DNA of 64,000 bases from Halosimplex halobium (GTDB lineage: Archaea > Halobacteriota > Halobacteria > Halobacteriales > Haloarculaceae): positions 62,001-126,000 of the forward strand of contig NZ_JBLKNX010000005.1 in assembly GCF_051414055.1 (NCBI RefSeq). The letters run 5' to 3'. Shown piece after piece: positions 8,771 through 17,146 of this stretch. Position numbers and translations under genes: made by a program. The notes beneath the pieces were generated by a model. That model was not told the origin of the DNA. It made no database searches and worked only from the letters and a program-made list of their open reading frames with translations. Numbering within the stretch: position 1 is the first letter of the stretch; each line of letters begins with the position of its first letter.

Positions 8771-9094
8771 TCAGTACAGCTCGCCGCCCAGCGGTACCGA
8801 CTCCTCGGGCGTGACCAGCACGGGGTTGCCGTCGTCGCCGGGAACCCCGACGGTCAGCGCCTCGGACTCGAACCCCGCGATGCGGACCGACCCGAGGTCC
8901 GTCGCCGCCAGCACCTGCCGCCCCTCCAGGTCCGCAGCCTCGTGGTGGTAACCCAGCTGGGCCGCCGACTGGCGCGTCTCGTCGCCGAAGTCGAGCCGGA
9001 GCTTGACCATCTCGGGCTTGTTCGCCTCCGGGAACGGTTCGGCGCGCTCGACCTCCGCCACCCGGATCGTCACGTCGAAGAGACTCTCGGCCAT
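8771..9094 (-). CDS. tRNA-binding (CsaA / MetRS C-terminal type) OB-fold protein, 107 aa
   Basis: Small OB-fold protein of the type found in CsaA and at the C-terminus of MetRS and PheRS. FDVTIRVAEVERAEPFPEAN is the usual first strand and loop, followed by VKLRLDFG, QSAAQLGYHH, and VLAATDLG. Haloarchaeal copies are standalone and presumably bind tRNA or act as chaperones. The start at 9094 (MAESLFDV) was chosen over a longer 132-codon frame because a TTAAC box lies about 28 nt upstream and family members begin just before the first strand. It lies 41 bp downstream of the Mre11-like gene's start and faces the same way. Confidence 0.8.
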   Translation of the reverse strand: MAESLFDVTIRVAEVERAEPFPEANKPEMVKLRLDFGDETRQSAAQLGYHHEAADLEGRQVLAATDLGSVRIAGFESEALTVGVPGDDGNPVLVTPEESVPLGGELY

Positions 9095-9289
9095 GTCGCG
9101 TCGCTCGCCCGAGACCGAGTTAACGGTTTCTCCGACCCGCGGCCGTCCCGTCAGTTCCCCGGTTGCCACTGTCTCACATCCGATGGTTATATTGTTACCC
9201 CCTCACACGGGGACGGAGAGGGACTGAGACCACCGATCCGACGTATTCGATCGGAAACGCTTTAGCCGGACGATCGGGTACAGGTGGCA

Positions 9290-10477
9290 ATGAGTTACCG
9301 CATCGGACTCGTCGGCAAGCCCTCGGTGGGCAAGTCGACGCTGTTCAACGCCGCGACGATGAACGACGTGCCGGAGGGCGCGTATCCGTTCACCACCATC
9401 GACCCGAGCGTCGGCGAGGCGTACGTCCGCGTCGACTGCGCCGCCCCGGAGTTCGACCACACCTGTACGCCGAACACGGGCTACTGCGACGACGGCGTCC
9501 GGTTCGTTCCGACGAAACTCGTCGACGTGGCCGGCCTCGTCCCGGGCGCCCACGAGGGTCGCGGGCTGGGCAACCAGTTCCTCTCGGACCTCAACGAGAC
9601 GGACGTGCTGGTCCACGTCGTCGACTTCTCCGGCGAGACCGACATCGAGGGCGAGGCCACCGAGGACCACGACCCCCGCGAGGACATCGACTTCCTCGAG
9701 GAGGAACTGGACATGTGGTACCTCGACATCCTGGAGAAGGGGATCGAACGCTACAGCTCGGGCTATCAGGGCGAAGAGCGGGACATCGAGACCGACCTCG
9801 CCGACCAGATGGACGCCTTCGGCATCAACGAGGACGAGATGAAGCAGGTCATCCTCTCGCGCGGGCTCGACCTGGACCCCGACGAGTGGGACGAGACCGA
9901 CCGGGAAGCACTGGCCCGGGAGATCCGCCTGCGGACGAAGCCGATGGTCGTCGCCGCGAACAAGATGGACAAGCCCGCGGCCCAGGCCAACTACGACGAG
10001 ATCACCAGCGACTCCGACTACGACCACCTGACGTTCGTCCCCGTCTCCGCCCACGCCGAGAAGGCGCTGAAGTCGGCCGACGAGCAGGGCGTCGTCGACT
10101 ACCGCCCGGGCGACGCCGACTTCGAGATCGTCGGCGACCCGAGCGACGAGCAGGAAGCCGGGCTCGAACAGATCCGCGAGTTCGTGACCGAGTACGAGGG
10201 GACGGGCGCCCAGCGGGCCCTCGAAACCGCCCTCTTCGACGTGCTCGACGCCATCGCCGTCTTCCCGGGCGCGGAGAATCCCCAGGACGACGGCACCTTC
10301 CTCCAGGACTGTTTCGTCCTCCCGGACGGCTCGACCGCCGAGGACTTCGCCTACTTCCTGCACACCGACATCGGCGAGGGGTTCCTCCACGCGACCGACG
10401 TGCGGTCGGGCCGGCAAGTCGGTGCCGACACGGAACTCGACCACCGCGACGTGGTCGAGATCACGACGACGAACTGA
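9290..10477 (+). CDS. ychF: YchF/OLA1-type redox-regulated ATPase (OBG family), 395 aa
   Basis: P-loop GTPase-fold protein of the OBG family. G1 is GLVGKPSVGKST, switch regions follow, G3 is VDVAGLVPGAHEGRGLGNQFL, and G4 reads AANKMDKP (about residue 223). A C-terminal TGS domain ends in QVGADTELDHRDVVEITT. YchF proteins bind ribosomes and prefer ATP. The coding start was set at 9290 (MSYRIGL) instead of the GTG at 9284, and a CTTTAG box lies about 28 nt upstream. It is divergent from the tRNA-binding-domain gene, and the two promoters share a 195-bp spacer. Confidence 0.95.
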   Translation: MSYRIGLVGKPSVGKSTLFNAATMNDVPEGAYPFTTIDPSVGEAYVRVDCAAPEFDHTCTPNTGYCDDGVRFVPTKLVDVAGLVPGAHEGRGLGNQFLSDLNETDVLVHVVDFSGETDIEGEATEDHDPREDIDFLEEELDMWYLDILEKGIERYSSGYQGEERDIETDLADQMDAFGINEDEMKQVILSRGLDLDPDEWDETDREALAREIRLRTKPMVVAANKMDKPAAQANYDEITSDSDYDHLTFVPVSAHAEKALKSADEQGVVDYRPGDADFEIVGDPSDEQEAGLEQIREFVTEYEGTGAQRALETALFDVLDAIAVFPGAENPQDDGTFLQDCFVLPDGSTAEDFAYFLHTDIGEGFLHATDVRSGRQVGADTELDHRDVVEITTTN

Positions 10478-10572
10478 GCGAACTCGCCGCTCCGACCCAC
10501 CGCGGCGCCACACCGTTCTTCGCCCCCGCGAGCGATCGATTCAAGAGACCGCGCGTCATTCTCACCCCTATC

Positions 10573-11148
10573 GTGACGGCGCCGTCGTACGACGACATCG
10601 AGACTCACGACGCCCTCGTGGCGTGGTCCCGGGAGTACTGCAGGGACGTTCGTCGGGAGTGGCTGGTCGACGTACGCTTCGACCTCGTCGAGTGGGTGGT
10701 GTCGACCCGGGCGAAACGGCGCGCCGCCGCGCTCAAGCGCCCGAAGATCCCCGCGGCGGAAGTCGGGACACCCATCGACTGGGACAGCGCGGAGGCCGCG
10801 GGCGGGCGCGTCGCCGACGGCCGCCCCTTTCCAGTGACGCTGTCGCTGACGTGGGACGCCTTCGAGGCCTTCGACCGCGCTGAGTGGGAGTCGACGCTGC
10901 GGCACGAACTCGTCCACCTCGAACAGTACCAGCGCTGCGGCACGACGGGCCACGGGCGGGCGTTCAAGCAACGGGCCCGGGAACTCGACACGGAGGTCCA
11001 CTGCGAGACGTTCTCCGACCCGAAGTACGTGGTGCGGTGCGAAGCGTGTGACGCGCTGGTCGCCCGACGCTACCGCGAGTGCAAACTCGTCCGCCGGGCC
11101 GAGGAGTACCGCTCGTCGTGTTGCGACGCGGCGCTCGCGGTCGAGTAG
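10573..11148 (+). CDS. SprT-like zinc metalloprotease-domain protein, 191 aa
   Basis: Zincin motif HELVHLEQYQ at about residue 112 matches the SprT family HExxH, with a downstream histidine (GHGRAFKQRA). A C-terminal zinc ribbon follows (VRCEACDALVARRYRECKL ... CC). SprT/Spartan relatives degrade DNA-crosslinked proteins; haloarchaeal versions are often annotated as transcription-elongation-associated without proof. A GTG start at 10573 was chosen because the open frame upstream overlaps YchF in another phase and MTAPSYDD is a plausible N-terminus. Its stop lies 33 bp before a palindromic element. Confidence 0.82.
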   Translation: MTAPSYDDIETHDALVAWSREYCRDVRREWLVDVRFDLVEWVVSTRAKRRAAALKRPKIPAAEVGTPIDWDSAEAAGGRVADGRPFPVTLSLTWDAFEAFDRAEWESTLRHELVHLEQYQRCGTTGHGRAFKQRARELDTEVHCETFSDPKYVVRCEACDALVARRYRECKLVRRAEEYRSSCCDAALAVE

Positions 11149-11180
11149 GCCGGCAGGCGGTCGACCGCGCCGGTCCGGTC

Positions 11181-11262
11181 ATACGGATTATTGCAAGTCA
11201 TTCCGGGATCGACCGCACGACTGCGTGCGGTCGAACCGGTAAACGCTTGCAATAATCCGTAT
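11181..11262. repeat. 82-bp nested palindromic element, copy 1
   Basis: Outer arms ATACGGATTATTGCAAG (11181-11197) and its exact reverse complement (11246-11262) enclose an inner hairpin CGACCGCACG-ACTG-CGTGCGGTCG. A second copy of the same length lies at 51697-51778, differing at three single positions and in the loop, which is CAGT there (the reverse complement). It occupies the gap between the convergent SprT and reductase genes; the last base falls in the reductase stop codon. It may be a MITE/REP-like element or act as a bidirectional terminator. Confidence 0.8.
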
Positions 11263-12344
11263 CAGGCCATCGCGCCCGCGCCCTCGTCGAGGTGCTCGCG
11301 AGCGTACGCGACCAGCCGGTCGGCGTACGAGGAGAAGAGCGGACAGCGCACGTCGGTCTCGGCGAGCGCCCGGCGCGTGTTCTCGTCGGTGTAGGTCGTC
11401 GGCTGGGAGAGATACGGGAGCGCCGCGGGTTCGATCCCGAGCCCGTCGGCGACGCCGGGGACCCGCTCGGTCGCGAGTCGGGCGAGTTTCGTCGTCCCGC
11501 GCGCGAGAACTGCGCGCCGCCCGGCCGCCCGGGCGAGCGTCCGGACGAGTTCCCGTATCGTCGGCGGGTGAGGGTTGCAGAGCTGGTAGGTCTCGTCCAC
11601 CGAATCCTCGCGCGCGGAGATCGCGGCCATCGCGTCGACCACGAAGTCCCGGGGGACGACGTTCAGCCGCGTCGCCGACGGCCGGAGGGGCACGGGCACG
11701 ACTGCGACGGGCCACTGCCGGAGGACCAGCTTCAGCAGGTAGTACGGACCGTCGAACTTCTGTGTCTCCCCGGTCCGGCTGTCGCCCACTGCGATGGCCG
11801 GGCGGTAGACGGTGGCGGGCAGCCCGTCGGCCATCCGTTCGCGGACCAGCCGCTCGGCCGCGAACTTGGTGGCCTCGTAGTGGTTGTGAAAGGACTGACC
11901 GACCACCAGATCCCGGTGGGAGAAGGTCCCGTCGTAGCGACCGCTGACGTAGCAGGTGCTGACGTGGTGGAACCGGTCGGCGTCGGCCCTGGCCGCGAAG
12001 TCCAGGACGTGGCGCGTCCCGTCGACGTTCACCCGCTCGGCGAGCGGGCGGGCGACCCCGAGGTCGTAGACCGCGGCGAGGTGGTAGACGACCCGCGCCT
12101 CGCGGCAGAGTCGCTCGTAGTCGTCGACCGCGAGTTCGGGGTCGGTGATGTCGCCCTCGACCAGGCGGACCCGGTCGCGCGGGACGCCGGCGGCGTCGGT
12201 CAGGGCGGCGGCTCGCCGGGCGGCCGCCTCGCGGTACTGCGCCTGCACGAGACAGGCGACGGGTTCGTCGCTCCGTTCGAGCAGCCGCTCGACGAGCGCG
12301 GAGCCGAGGAACCCGGGGAAGCCGGTCAGCAGTCGCACGGTCAC
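11262..12344 (-). CDS. Extended SDR / male-sterility-type NAD(P)-dependent reductase, 360 aa
   Basis: Rossmann motif TGFPGFLGSALVERLL at the N-terminus is the form found in thioester-reductase and fatty-acyl-CoA-reductase (male-sterility) domains. The catalytic YEATK (YxxxK) is at about residue 165. The start is a GTG within a GTGA overlap with the upstream aldehyde dehydrogenase stop, so the two are translationally coupled. This suggests a pathway that reduces or oxidises a carbonyl intermediate, but the substrate is not identifiable. Alternatively it could be a sugar-nucleotide epimerase-like enzyme; the PGFLG signature makes the thioester-reductase branch more likely. Confidence 0.8.
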   Translation of the reverse strand: MTVRLLTGFPGFLGSALVERLLERSDEPVACLVQAQYREAAARRAAALTDAAGVPRDRVRLVEGDITDPELAVDDYERLCREARVVYHLAAVYDLGVARPLAERVNVDGTRHVLDFAARADADRFHHVSTCYVSGRYDGTFSHRDLVVGQSFHNHYEATKFAAERLVRERMADGLPATVYRPAIAVGDSRTGETQKFDGPYYLLKLVLRQWPVAVVPVPLRPSATRLNVVPRDFVVDAMAAISAREDSVDETYQLCNPHPPTIRELVRTLARAAGRRAVLARGTTKLARLATERVPGVADGLGIEPAALPYLSQPTTYTDENTRRALAETDVRCPLFSSYADRLVAYAREHLDEGAGAMA

Positions 12345-13951
12345 TCCCCCCACGGGCCGGGGAGCGAGCGGTTCCGCAGCCAGCGCAGCGGGCGGAGCGA
12401 CGCGGTCGTGGCGGCGGCCGCGAGTCGGTCGGGCACGGCGTCGGGAAAGGCGAGCGGGTGGCCGCGCTGGGTGACGACCGTCCGCGAGTCGGTGTAGTCG
12501 CGGATCCCCTCGCGGCCGTGGCGGCGGCCGACGCCGGAGTCGCCGACGCCGCCCATCGGCGCGTCCGTCGAGGCCCACATCGCCCGGTAGCCGTCGTTGA
12601 CCGAGACCGTCCCGGCCTCGACCCGGCGGGCGACCCGTTCGCCGCGGGCGGGGTCGCCGGTCCAGACGCTCGCGTGGAGGCCGTAGTCGGTGTCGTTGGC
12701 ACGTTCGACCGCCTCGTCGACGCCGTCGACCGGGACGAGCGAGACGACCGGCCCGAACGTCTCCCGGTTCGCCGCCGTGGCGTCGTCCGGGAGGCCGGTC
12801 AGCACCGTCGGCTCGTAGACCCACGGCCCCACGTCCTCCCGGTGCTCGCCGCCGGTCTCGACGGTCGCGCCGCGCTCGCGGGCGTCCGCGACGTGGGACT
12901 CCACGGTGTCGAGCTGGTCCCCGCCGATCAGCGAGCCCACGTCCGGTCCCCAGCCGAGGCCGACGCCGAGGGACTGTCGCTCGGTCGCGGCGACGAACCG
13001 CTCGCGGAACTCGTCGAACAGCGAGCGGTCGACGTAGACGCGCTCGGTCGCGATGCAGAGCTGACCGGCGTTGGCGTAACAGCCGTTGACCAGCCCGCGG
13101 ACCGCCTTCGACAGGTCGGCGTCGTCGAGGACGACGGCGGGGTTCTTGCCGCCGAGTTCGAGTGAGGCGTCGATCAGGTGCTCCCCGGCCAGCGCCGCCA
13201 CTTCTCGACCGACCTCGGTGCTGCCGGTGAACCGGAGGTGGTCGACCCGCGCGATCAGCGGTTCGCCCAGCCGCTCGCCGTCGCCGGTGACCACCTGGAG
13301 AAGTCCCTCCGGGATGCCCGCGGATTCGAGCAGTTCGACCGCCGCGAGCGCCGAGAACGGCGTCGCCTCCGCGGGCTTGAGGACGGCGCCGTTGCCGGCC
13401 AGCAGCGCGGGCAGGAGATCCGAGACCGCGAGCGTGAGCGGGTAGTTCCACGGCGCGATACAGCCGACGACGCCCACCGGCTCGACGTGTTCGACTGCGC
13501 GCGTGAGCCCCGGGATCGCGCCCGTCCGCTCGCCCGACTCGAGGTGGCCGGGCCCCTCGCGGGCGTAGTAGTCGGCCGTGGCGACGACGTCGAGGACCTC
13601 TTCCAGCGCGTCGAACCGCGCCTTCCCCGTCTCGACCTGCACGATATCGAGCAACTCCGAACGGTTCGCGGTCACTGTGTCTGCGACCCGCCGGAGGACT
13701 TCCGCGCGCTCGGCGACAGGTCTGGCCGCCCAGTCAGCCTGGGCCGCTCTCACGCGGTCGACGGCCGCCGCCACGTCCTCGGCGGTGCAGGACGGGACCG
13801 CACCGATCACTTCGCCGGTGATCGGCGTCCGAACGTCGAGCACGTCCCGGTCGCCGACCGTCGTGACGCCCGCCCGCAGGCGGCGCTCGCGCGACTCAGG
13901 CAGGACCGCGTCGCCCCTCGCGTCCATGCCGGTAGCAAGGAAGCCACCCAT
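12341..13951 (-). CDS. NAD(P)-dependent aldehyde dehydrogenase (succinate-semialdehyde type), 536 aa
   Basis: ALDH superfamily. Motifs in order: GCIAPWNYPL, FTGSTEVGREVA (cofactor loop), ELGGKNP with the general-base Glu, and NAGQLCIATERV with the catalytic cysteine. It oxidises an aldehyde to a carboxylate. The sequence style is near succinate-semialdehyde dehydrogenases, yet substrate is not provable. It overlaps the downstream reductase by 4 bp. The start at 13951 is uncertain; MDARGD at 13927 is an alternative. Only 66 bp separate it from the divergent deoxyhypusine synthase gene, so the two promoters are back to back. Confidence 0.88.
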   Translation of the reverse strand: MGGFLATGMDARGDAVLPESRERRLRAGVTTVGDRDVLDVRTPITGEVIGAVPSCTAEDVAAAVDRVRAAQADWAARPVAERAEVLRRVADTVTANRSELLDIVQVETGKARFDALEEVLDVVATADYYAREGPGHLESGERTGAIPGLTRAVEHVEPVGVVGCIAPWNYPLTLAVSDLLPALLAGNGAVLKPAEATPFSALAAVELLESAGIPEGLLQVVTGDGERLGEPLIARVDHLRFTGSTEVGREVAALAGEHLIDASLELGGKNPAVVLDDADLSKAVRGLVNGCYANAGQLCIATERVYVDRSLFDEFRERFVAATERQSLGVGLGWGPDVGSLIGGDQLDTVESHVADARERGATVETGGEHREDVGPWVYEPTVLTGLPDDATAANRETFGPVVSLVPVDGVDEAVERANDTDYGLHASVWTGDPARGERVARRVEAGTVSVNDGYRAMWASTDAPMGGVGDSGVGRRHGREGIRDYTDSRTVVTQRGHPLAFPDAVPDRLAAAATTASLRPLRWLRNRSLPGPWGE

Positions 13952-14017
13952 TTCGGTGTTTCCCGCGACCACTCCGGATCGCGGGCTTGAAGCGCGCGGG
14001 CGGCCGACGGACGAGCG

Positions 14018-15043
14018 ATGACCGACGAGACGCCCCGAGAGACGTTCGAGCACGACCCGATCGGTCACGCGGAGGCGCGGGCGGGCATGACCGTCGGCGA
14101 ACTCGCCGACGAGTACGGCGACGCCGGCATCGGCGCGAGCGCGCTCCACGAGGCCGTCGACGTGTACGCCGAGATGCTCGGCGACGACGAGGTGACCAAC
14201 TTCTTCGGCCTCGCCGGCGCGATGGTCCCGACCGGGATGCGCCGCATCGTCGCCGACCTCGTCCGCGACGGCCACATCGACGCCTTGGTCACGACCGGCG
14301 CGAACCTCACCCACGACGCCATCGAGGCCATCGGCGGCAAACACCACCACGGGCAGGTCCACGCCGAGGGCAAGACCGAGCGCGAGCACGACGAGCGCCT
14401 CCGCGACGAGGGCGTCGACCGCATTTATAATGTCTACCTCCCCCAGGAGCACTTCGCGCTGTTCGAGAACCACCTCCGCGACGAGGTCTTTCCGCCGCTC
14501 GAAGCCGAGTGCGAGGAGGAAGGGGCGGTCAGCATCCAGCGGTTCACCGAGGAACTGGGCCGGGCCAACGCCGAGGTCAACGAGGCCGAGGGCGTCGAGG
14601 AGGGCCCGGGCGTCGCCGCAGCGGCCTACGAGAACGACGTACCGATCTACTGCCCCGCCGTACAGGACTCCGTGCTGGGCCTGCAGGCGTGGATGTACTC
14701 CCAGACGAGCGAGTTCACGCTGGACGCGCTGGCCGACATGACGACCATTACCGACCAGGCGTTCGACGCCGAGAAGGCCGGCGCGATGGTCGTCGGCGGC
14801 GGCGTCCCGAAGAACTACACGCTCCAGACGATGCTGGTGGCGCCCGACGCCTACGACTACGCCGTCCAGCTGACGATGGACTCCCCCGAGACGGGGGGCC
14901 TGTCCGGCGCGACGCTCGACGAGGCGCGCTCGTGGGGGAAACTGGAGAAGGCGGCCCGTAACGCCTCCGTCTACGCCGACGCGACGATCACCCTCCCGCT
15001 CGTCGTCGCCGCCGCCCGCGAACGGGTCGAGTCCGACGACTGA
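14018..15043 (+). CDS. dys: Deoxyhypusine synthase, 341 aa
   Basis: The enzyme transfers an aminobutyl group to the aIF5A lysine using NAD. Conserved features include the NAD-binding TTGANLTHDAIEAIGGKHHHG region (about residues 91-111), LQAWMYSQ, and the catalytic lysine in GGGVPKNYTLQTM (about residue 266). Length fits archaeal enzymes. In spermidine-poor haloarchaea, agmatine has been proposed as the donor. The partner aIF5A and an agmatinase homologue are at 3180-4360 of the same window. The gene is divergent from the aldehyde dehydrogenase. Confidence 0.95.
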   Translation: MTDETPRETFEHDPIGHAEARAGMTVGELADEYGDAGIGASALHEAVDVYAEMLGDDEVTNFFGLAGAMVPTGMRRIVADLVRDGHIDALVTTGANLTHDAIEAIGGKHHHGQVHAEGKTEREHDERLRDEGVDRIYNVYLPQEHFALFENHLRDEVFPPLEAECEEEGAVSIQRFTEELGRANAEVNEAEGVEEGPGVAAAAYENDVPIYCPAVQDSVLGLQAWMYSQTSEFTLDALADMTTITDQAFDAEKAGAMVVGGGVPKNYTLQTMLVAPDAYDYAVQLTMDSPETGGLSGATLDEARSWGKLEKAARNASVYADATITLPLVVAAARERVESDD

Positions 15044-15142
15044 GCGGTGGCCCAGGAAAGAATTGCGAACCGGGAAACGATTTACTCGGTATTTAATAAT
15101 TTATTCTATGACGGTGATTAGCAAACGAACGGTGAATATGAC

Positions 15143-15149
15143 ACCTTTA
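15143..15149 (+). promoter_or_regulatory. TATA-like box and AT-rich upstream region of pckA
   Basis: The 135-bp spacer before pckA is strikingly AT-rich between 15080 and 15130 compared with its surroundings and contains ACGGTGA twice, 17 nt apart. CTTTATCA lies about 33 nt before the ATG and could be the TATA box. The direct repeats are plausible regulator sites for carbon-source control, but no known consensus was recognised. Confidence 0.4.
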
Positions 15150-15178
15150 TCACGGACGGATGTGATCGATCGGGTACG

Positions 15179-16720
15179 ATGTCACAACACGGGACGGCGA
15201 TAGAGTCGCCGACCGCGGCGCTCGCGGACCCCCGGACAGCGGACAACGTCGCCTACGACCCCTCGCTGGCGACGCTGCGCGAGTTCGCGCGCGAGGGGGA
15301 GACGACGACGGAGTACGGCTCCCCGTCGTACACGAGCGAGCACCGGTCGCGCAACGCCGACCGGACGGAGAACGCGCTCGATACCGAGTTCGGTCCCGCC
15401 GACTACGAACACGTCGAGCGGGTCGTCGAGGCCGCCGGCGACCGCGAGATGGTCTGTCTGGACCGCAAGCTCGGCCGCCATCCCGACAACACCTACGTCT
15501 GTCGCTACTACGTCCCGAAGGAGTTCAGCCGCATCGCGCTGACCTGGGCCAACCTCTTCGAACCCGCGCCCGACGGCGCCGACCCGGACTTCACGACCGT
15601 CCAGGTGCCCGACGCCGACGAGGTGGCCATCCGCGTGCTCCCCGAGGAGGGGTTCACCGCCGTCCGCGGCACCGACTACACCGGCGAGGCCAAGAAGTCG
15701 TTCCTGCGACTCTTTATGTTCGACGCCAAGCGCCAGGGCGGGCTCGGCCTCCACGCCGGGACCAAGCGCGTCCGCCTCGAACCCGGCGACGGCGAGACCG
15801 GGGACGCCGAGACTGACGAGGAGGCGGACCTTGAGACGGTCGGCCAGGTCTTCCTCGGGCTCTCGGGCACCGGCAAGTCGACGCTGACCGCCCACGGCCT
15901 CGGGCTGGACGAGCCCGAGGACGCGACGATGCTGCAGGACGACGTGTGCGCGCTGCGCCCGGACGGCACCGTCGCCGGCAGCGAGGGCGAGGGCCTGTTC
16001 ATCAAGACCATCGGCCTCGACCGCGAGGAGCAGCCGGCGCTCTACGAGGCCGCGACCCACGAGTCGGCCGTCCTGGAGAACGTCGACGTCGACGAGGACG
16101 GGACGGTCGACTTCGACAGCGACGCCCACACCGCCAACGCCCGCGCCGTCGTCCGGCGCGAACACCTCCCCTCGGCCGACGAGGAGATCGACCTCGAGTC
16201 GGTCGACCAGGTGTTCTTCATCACGCGGAACCCGGCGATGCCGCCGCTGGCGAAGCTCTCGCCGGAGGAGGCCGCCGCCGCGTTCATGCTCGGCGAGTCC
16301 GTCCAGACCAGCGCCGGCGACCCGTCGAGCGCAGGCGAGGCCATCCGCGTCGTCGGGACCAACCCCTTCATCATCGGCTCCGAGGGCGAGGAGGGCAACC
16401 GCTTCCGCGACCTCGTCGCCGACCTCGACGTCGACGCGTACCTGCTCAACACCGGGACCGTCGGCGACCGCGACATCGGCGTCGACGACACGGTGACGCT
16501 CCTCAGGGAGGTCAGCCGCGGCCGCATCGAGTGGGCCGACGACTCGACGACGGGGCTGACCGTCCCCGACGCCGTCCCGGGGCTCGACGTGAGCCGGTTC
16601 GACGTGGGCGATGCCCTCGACGACGCCGACGAACACATCGCCGACCTCCGCGAGGAGCGCCGCGACTACCTCGCCGAGTTCGACGACCTCGACGAGGAGA
16701 TCCGGGCGGCCGTGTACTGA
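15179..16720 (+). CDS. pckA: Phosphoenolpyruvate carboxykinase (ATP), 513 aa
   Basis: ATP-dependent PEPCK converts oxaloacetate and ATP to PEP, the entry into gluconeogenesis. The kinase P-loop GLSGTGKSTLTAHG is at about residue 226. Upstream, TDYTGEAKKSFLRLFMF carries the conserved substrate-binding region and the metal-ligand Lys; downstream, LQDDVCALRPDG carries the metal-binding Asp. A short acidic insertion (GDGETGDAETDEEADLE) just before the P-loop strand is a halophilic addition. The gene is monocistronic by spacing, with a 135-bp AT-rich promoter region. Confidence 0.95.
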   Translation: MSQHGTAIESPTAALADPRTADNVAYDPSLATLREFAREGETTTEYGSPSYTSEHRSRNADRTENALDTEFGPADYEHVERVVEAAGDREMVCLDRKLGRHPDNTYVCRYYVPKEFSRIALTWANLFEPAPDGADPDFTTVQVPDADEVAIRVLPEEGFTAVRGTDYTGEAKKSFLRLFMFDAKRQGGLGLHAGTKRVRLEPGDGETGDAETDEEADLETVGQVFLGLSGTGKSTLTAHGLGLDEPEDATMLQDDVCALRPDGTVAGSEGEGLFIKTIGLDREEQPALYEAATHESAVLENVDVDEDGTVDFDSDAHTANARAVVRREHLPSADEEIDLESVDQVFFITRNPAMPPLAKLSPEEAAAAFMLGESVQTSAGDPSSAGEAIRVVGTNPFIIGSEGEEGNRFRDLVADLDVDAYLLNTGTVGDRDIGVDDTVTLLREVSRGRIEWADDSTTGLTVPDAVPGLDVSRFDVGDALDDADEHIADLREERRDYLAEFDDLDEEIRAAVY

Positions 16721-16776
16721 CGTATCAGAGCCGGCCTACTGACCGGACGGTGGGATCGGGCCGCTTCGACCGCCGG

Positions 16777-16926
16777 TCAGGCCTCCCCCGCTCGTTCCCT
16801 GGAGACTTCCGCGATCCCGCTGTTGGCCGAGCAGGTCGGACAGGCGTGGACCTCGCCGTCCTCGTCGGCGAAGACGCGTGCGAACTGTTCCGAGACGTGC
16901 GTACCGCAGTGTGCGCAGGCTGGCAT
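16777..16926 (-). CDS. Small CxxC zinc-finger protein, 49 aa
   Basis: A 49-codon frame encodes MPACAHCGTHVSEQFARVF, an acidic turn, HACPTCS and a short tail. Cys4/Cys7 and Cys29/Cys32 form a two-knuckle zinc site typical of the abundant small CPxCG-related haloarchaeal zinc-finger proteins. Most family members have no assigned function; some regulate motility, biofilm or stress responses. The codon usage is GC-rich at third positions and the frame is clean, which supports a real gene despite its size. It converges with pckA, 57 bp away. Confidence 0.72.
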   Translation of the reverse strand: MPACAHCGTHVSEQFARVFADEDGEVHACPTCSANSGIAEVSRERAGEA

Positions 16927-17146
16927 CGGTCGAGATTCCCGGACTGGCGTCCACGCGGAGACAGGTCGCGATCCCTACAAGACGGTTTTCCGACCTGGGA
17001 CCCAAATTCCCCCGAATTGCGGTCGAATTCGCGCTCGGACGGCCTGTCGAAGCCGCTCGCTACTTGAGTGCTCCTCGCCGATACCCGTGACAGGGTCCTG
17101 TCAGTCGGAGCCGTAGCGCCCGACGACCCTCGGTCGCAGCGACGGG

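Noticed and set aside
8036..8951. Long plus-strand frames opposite the Mre11-like gene
   Set aside because: They are rich in Arg, Pro and Ser without acidic bias or motifs, while the minus-strand frame has haloarchaeal composition and ordered domain-like regions.
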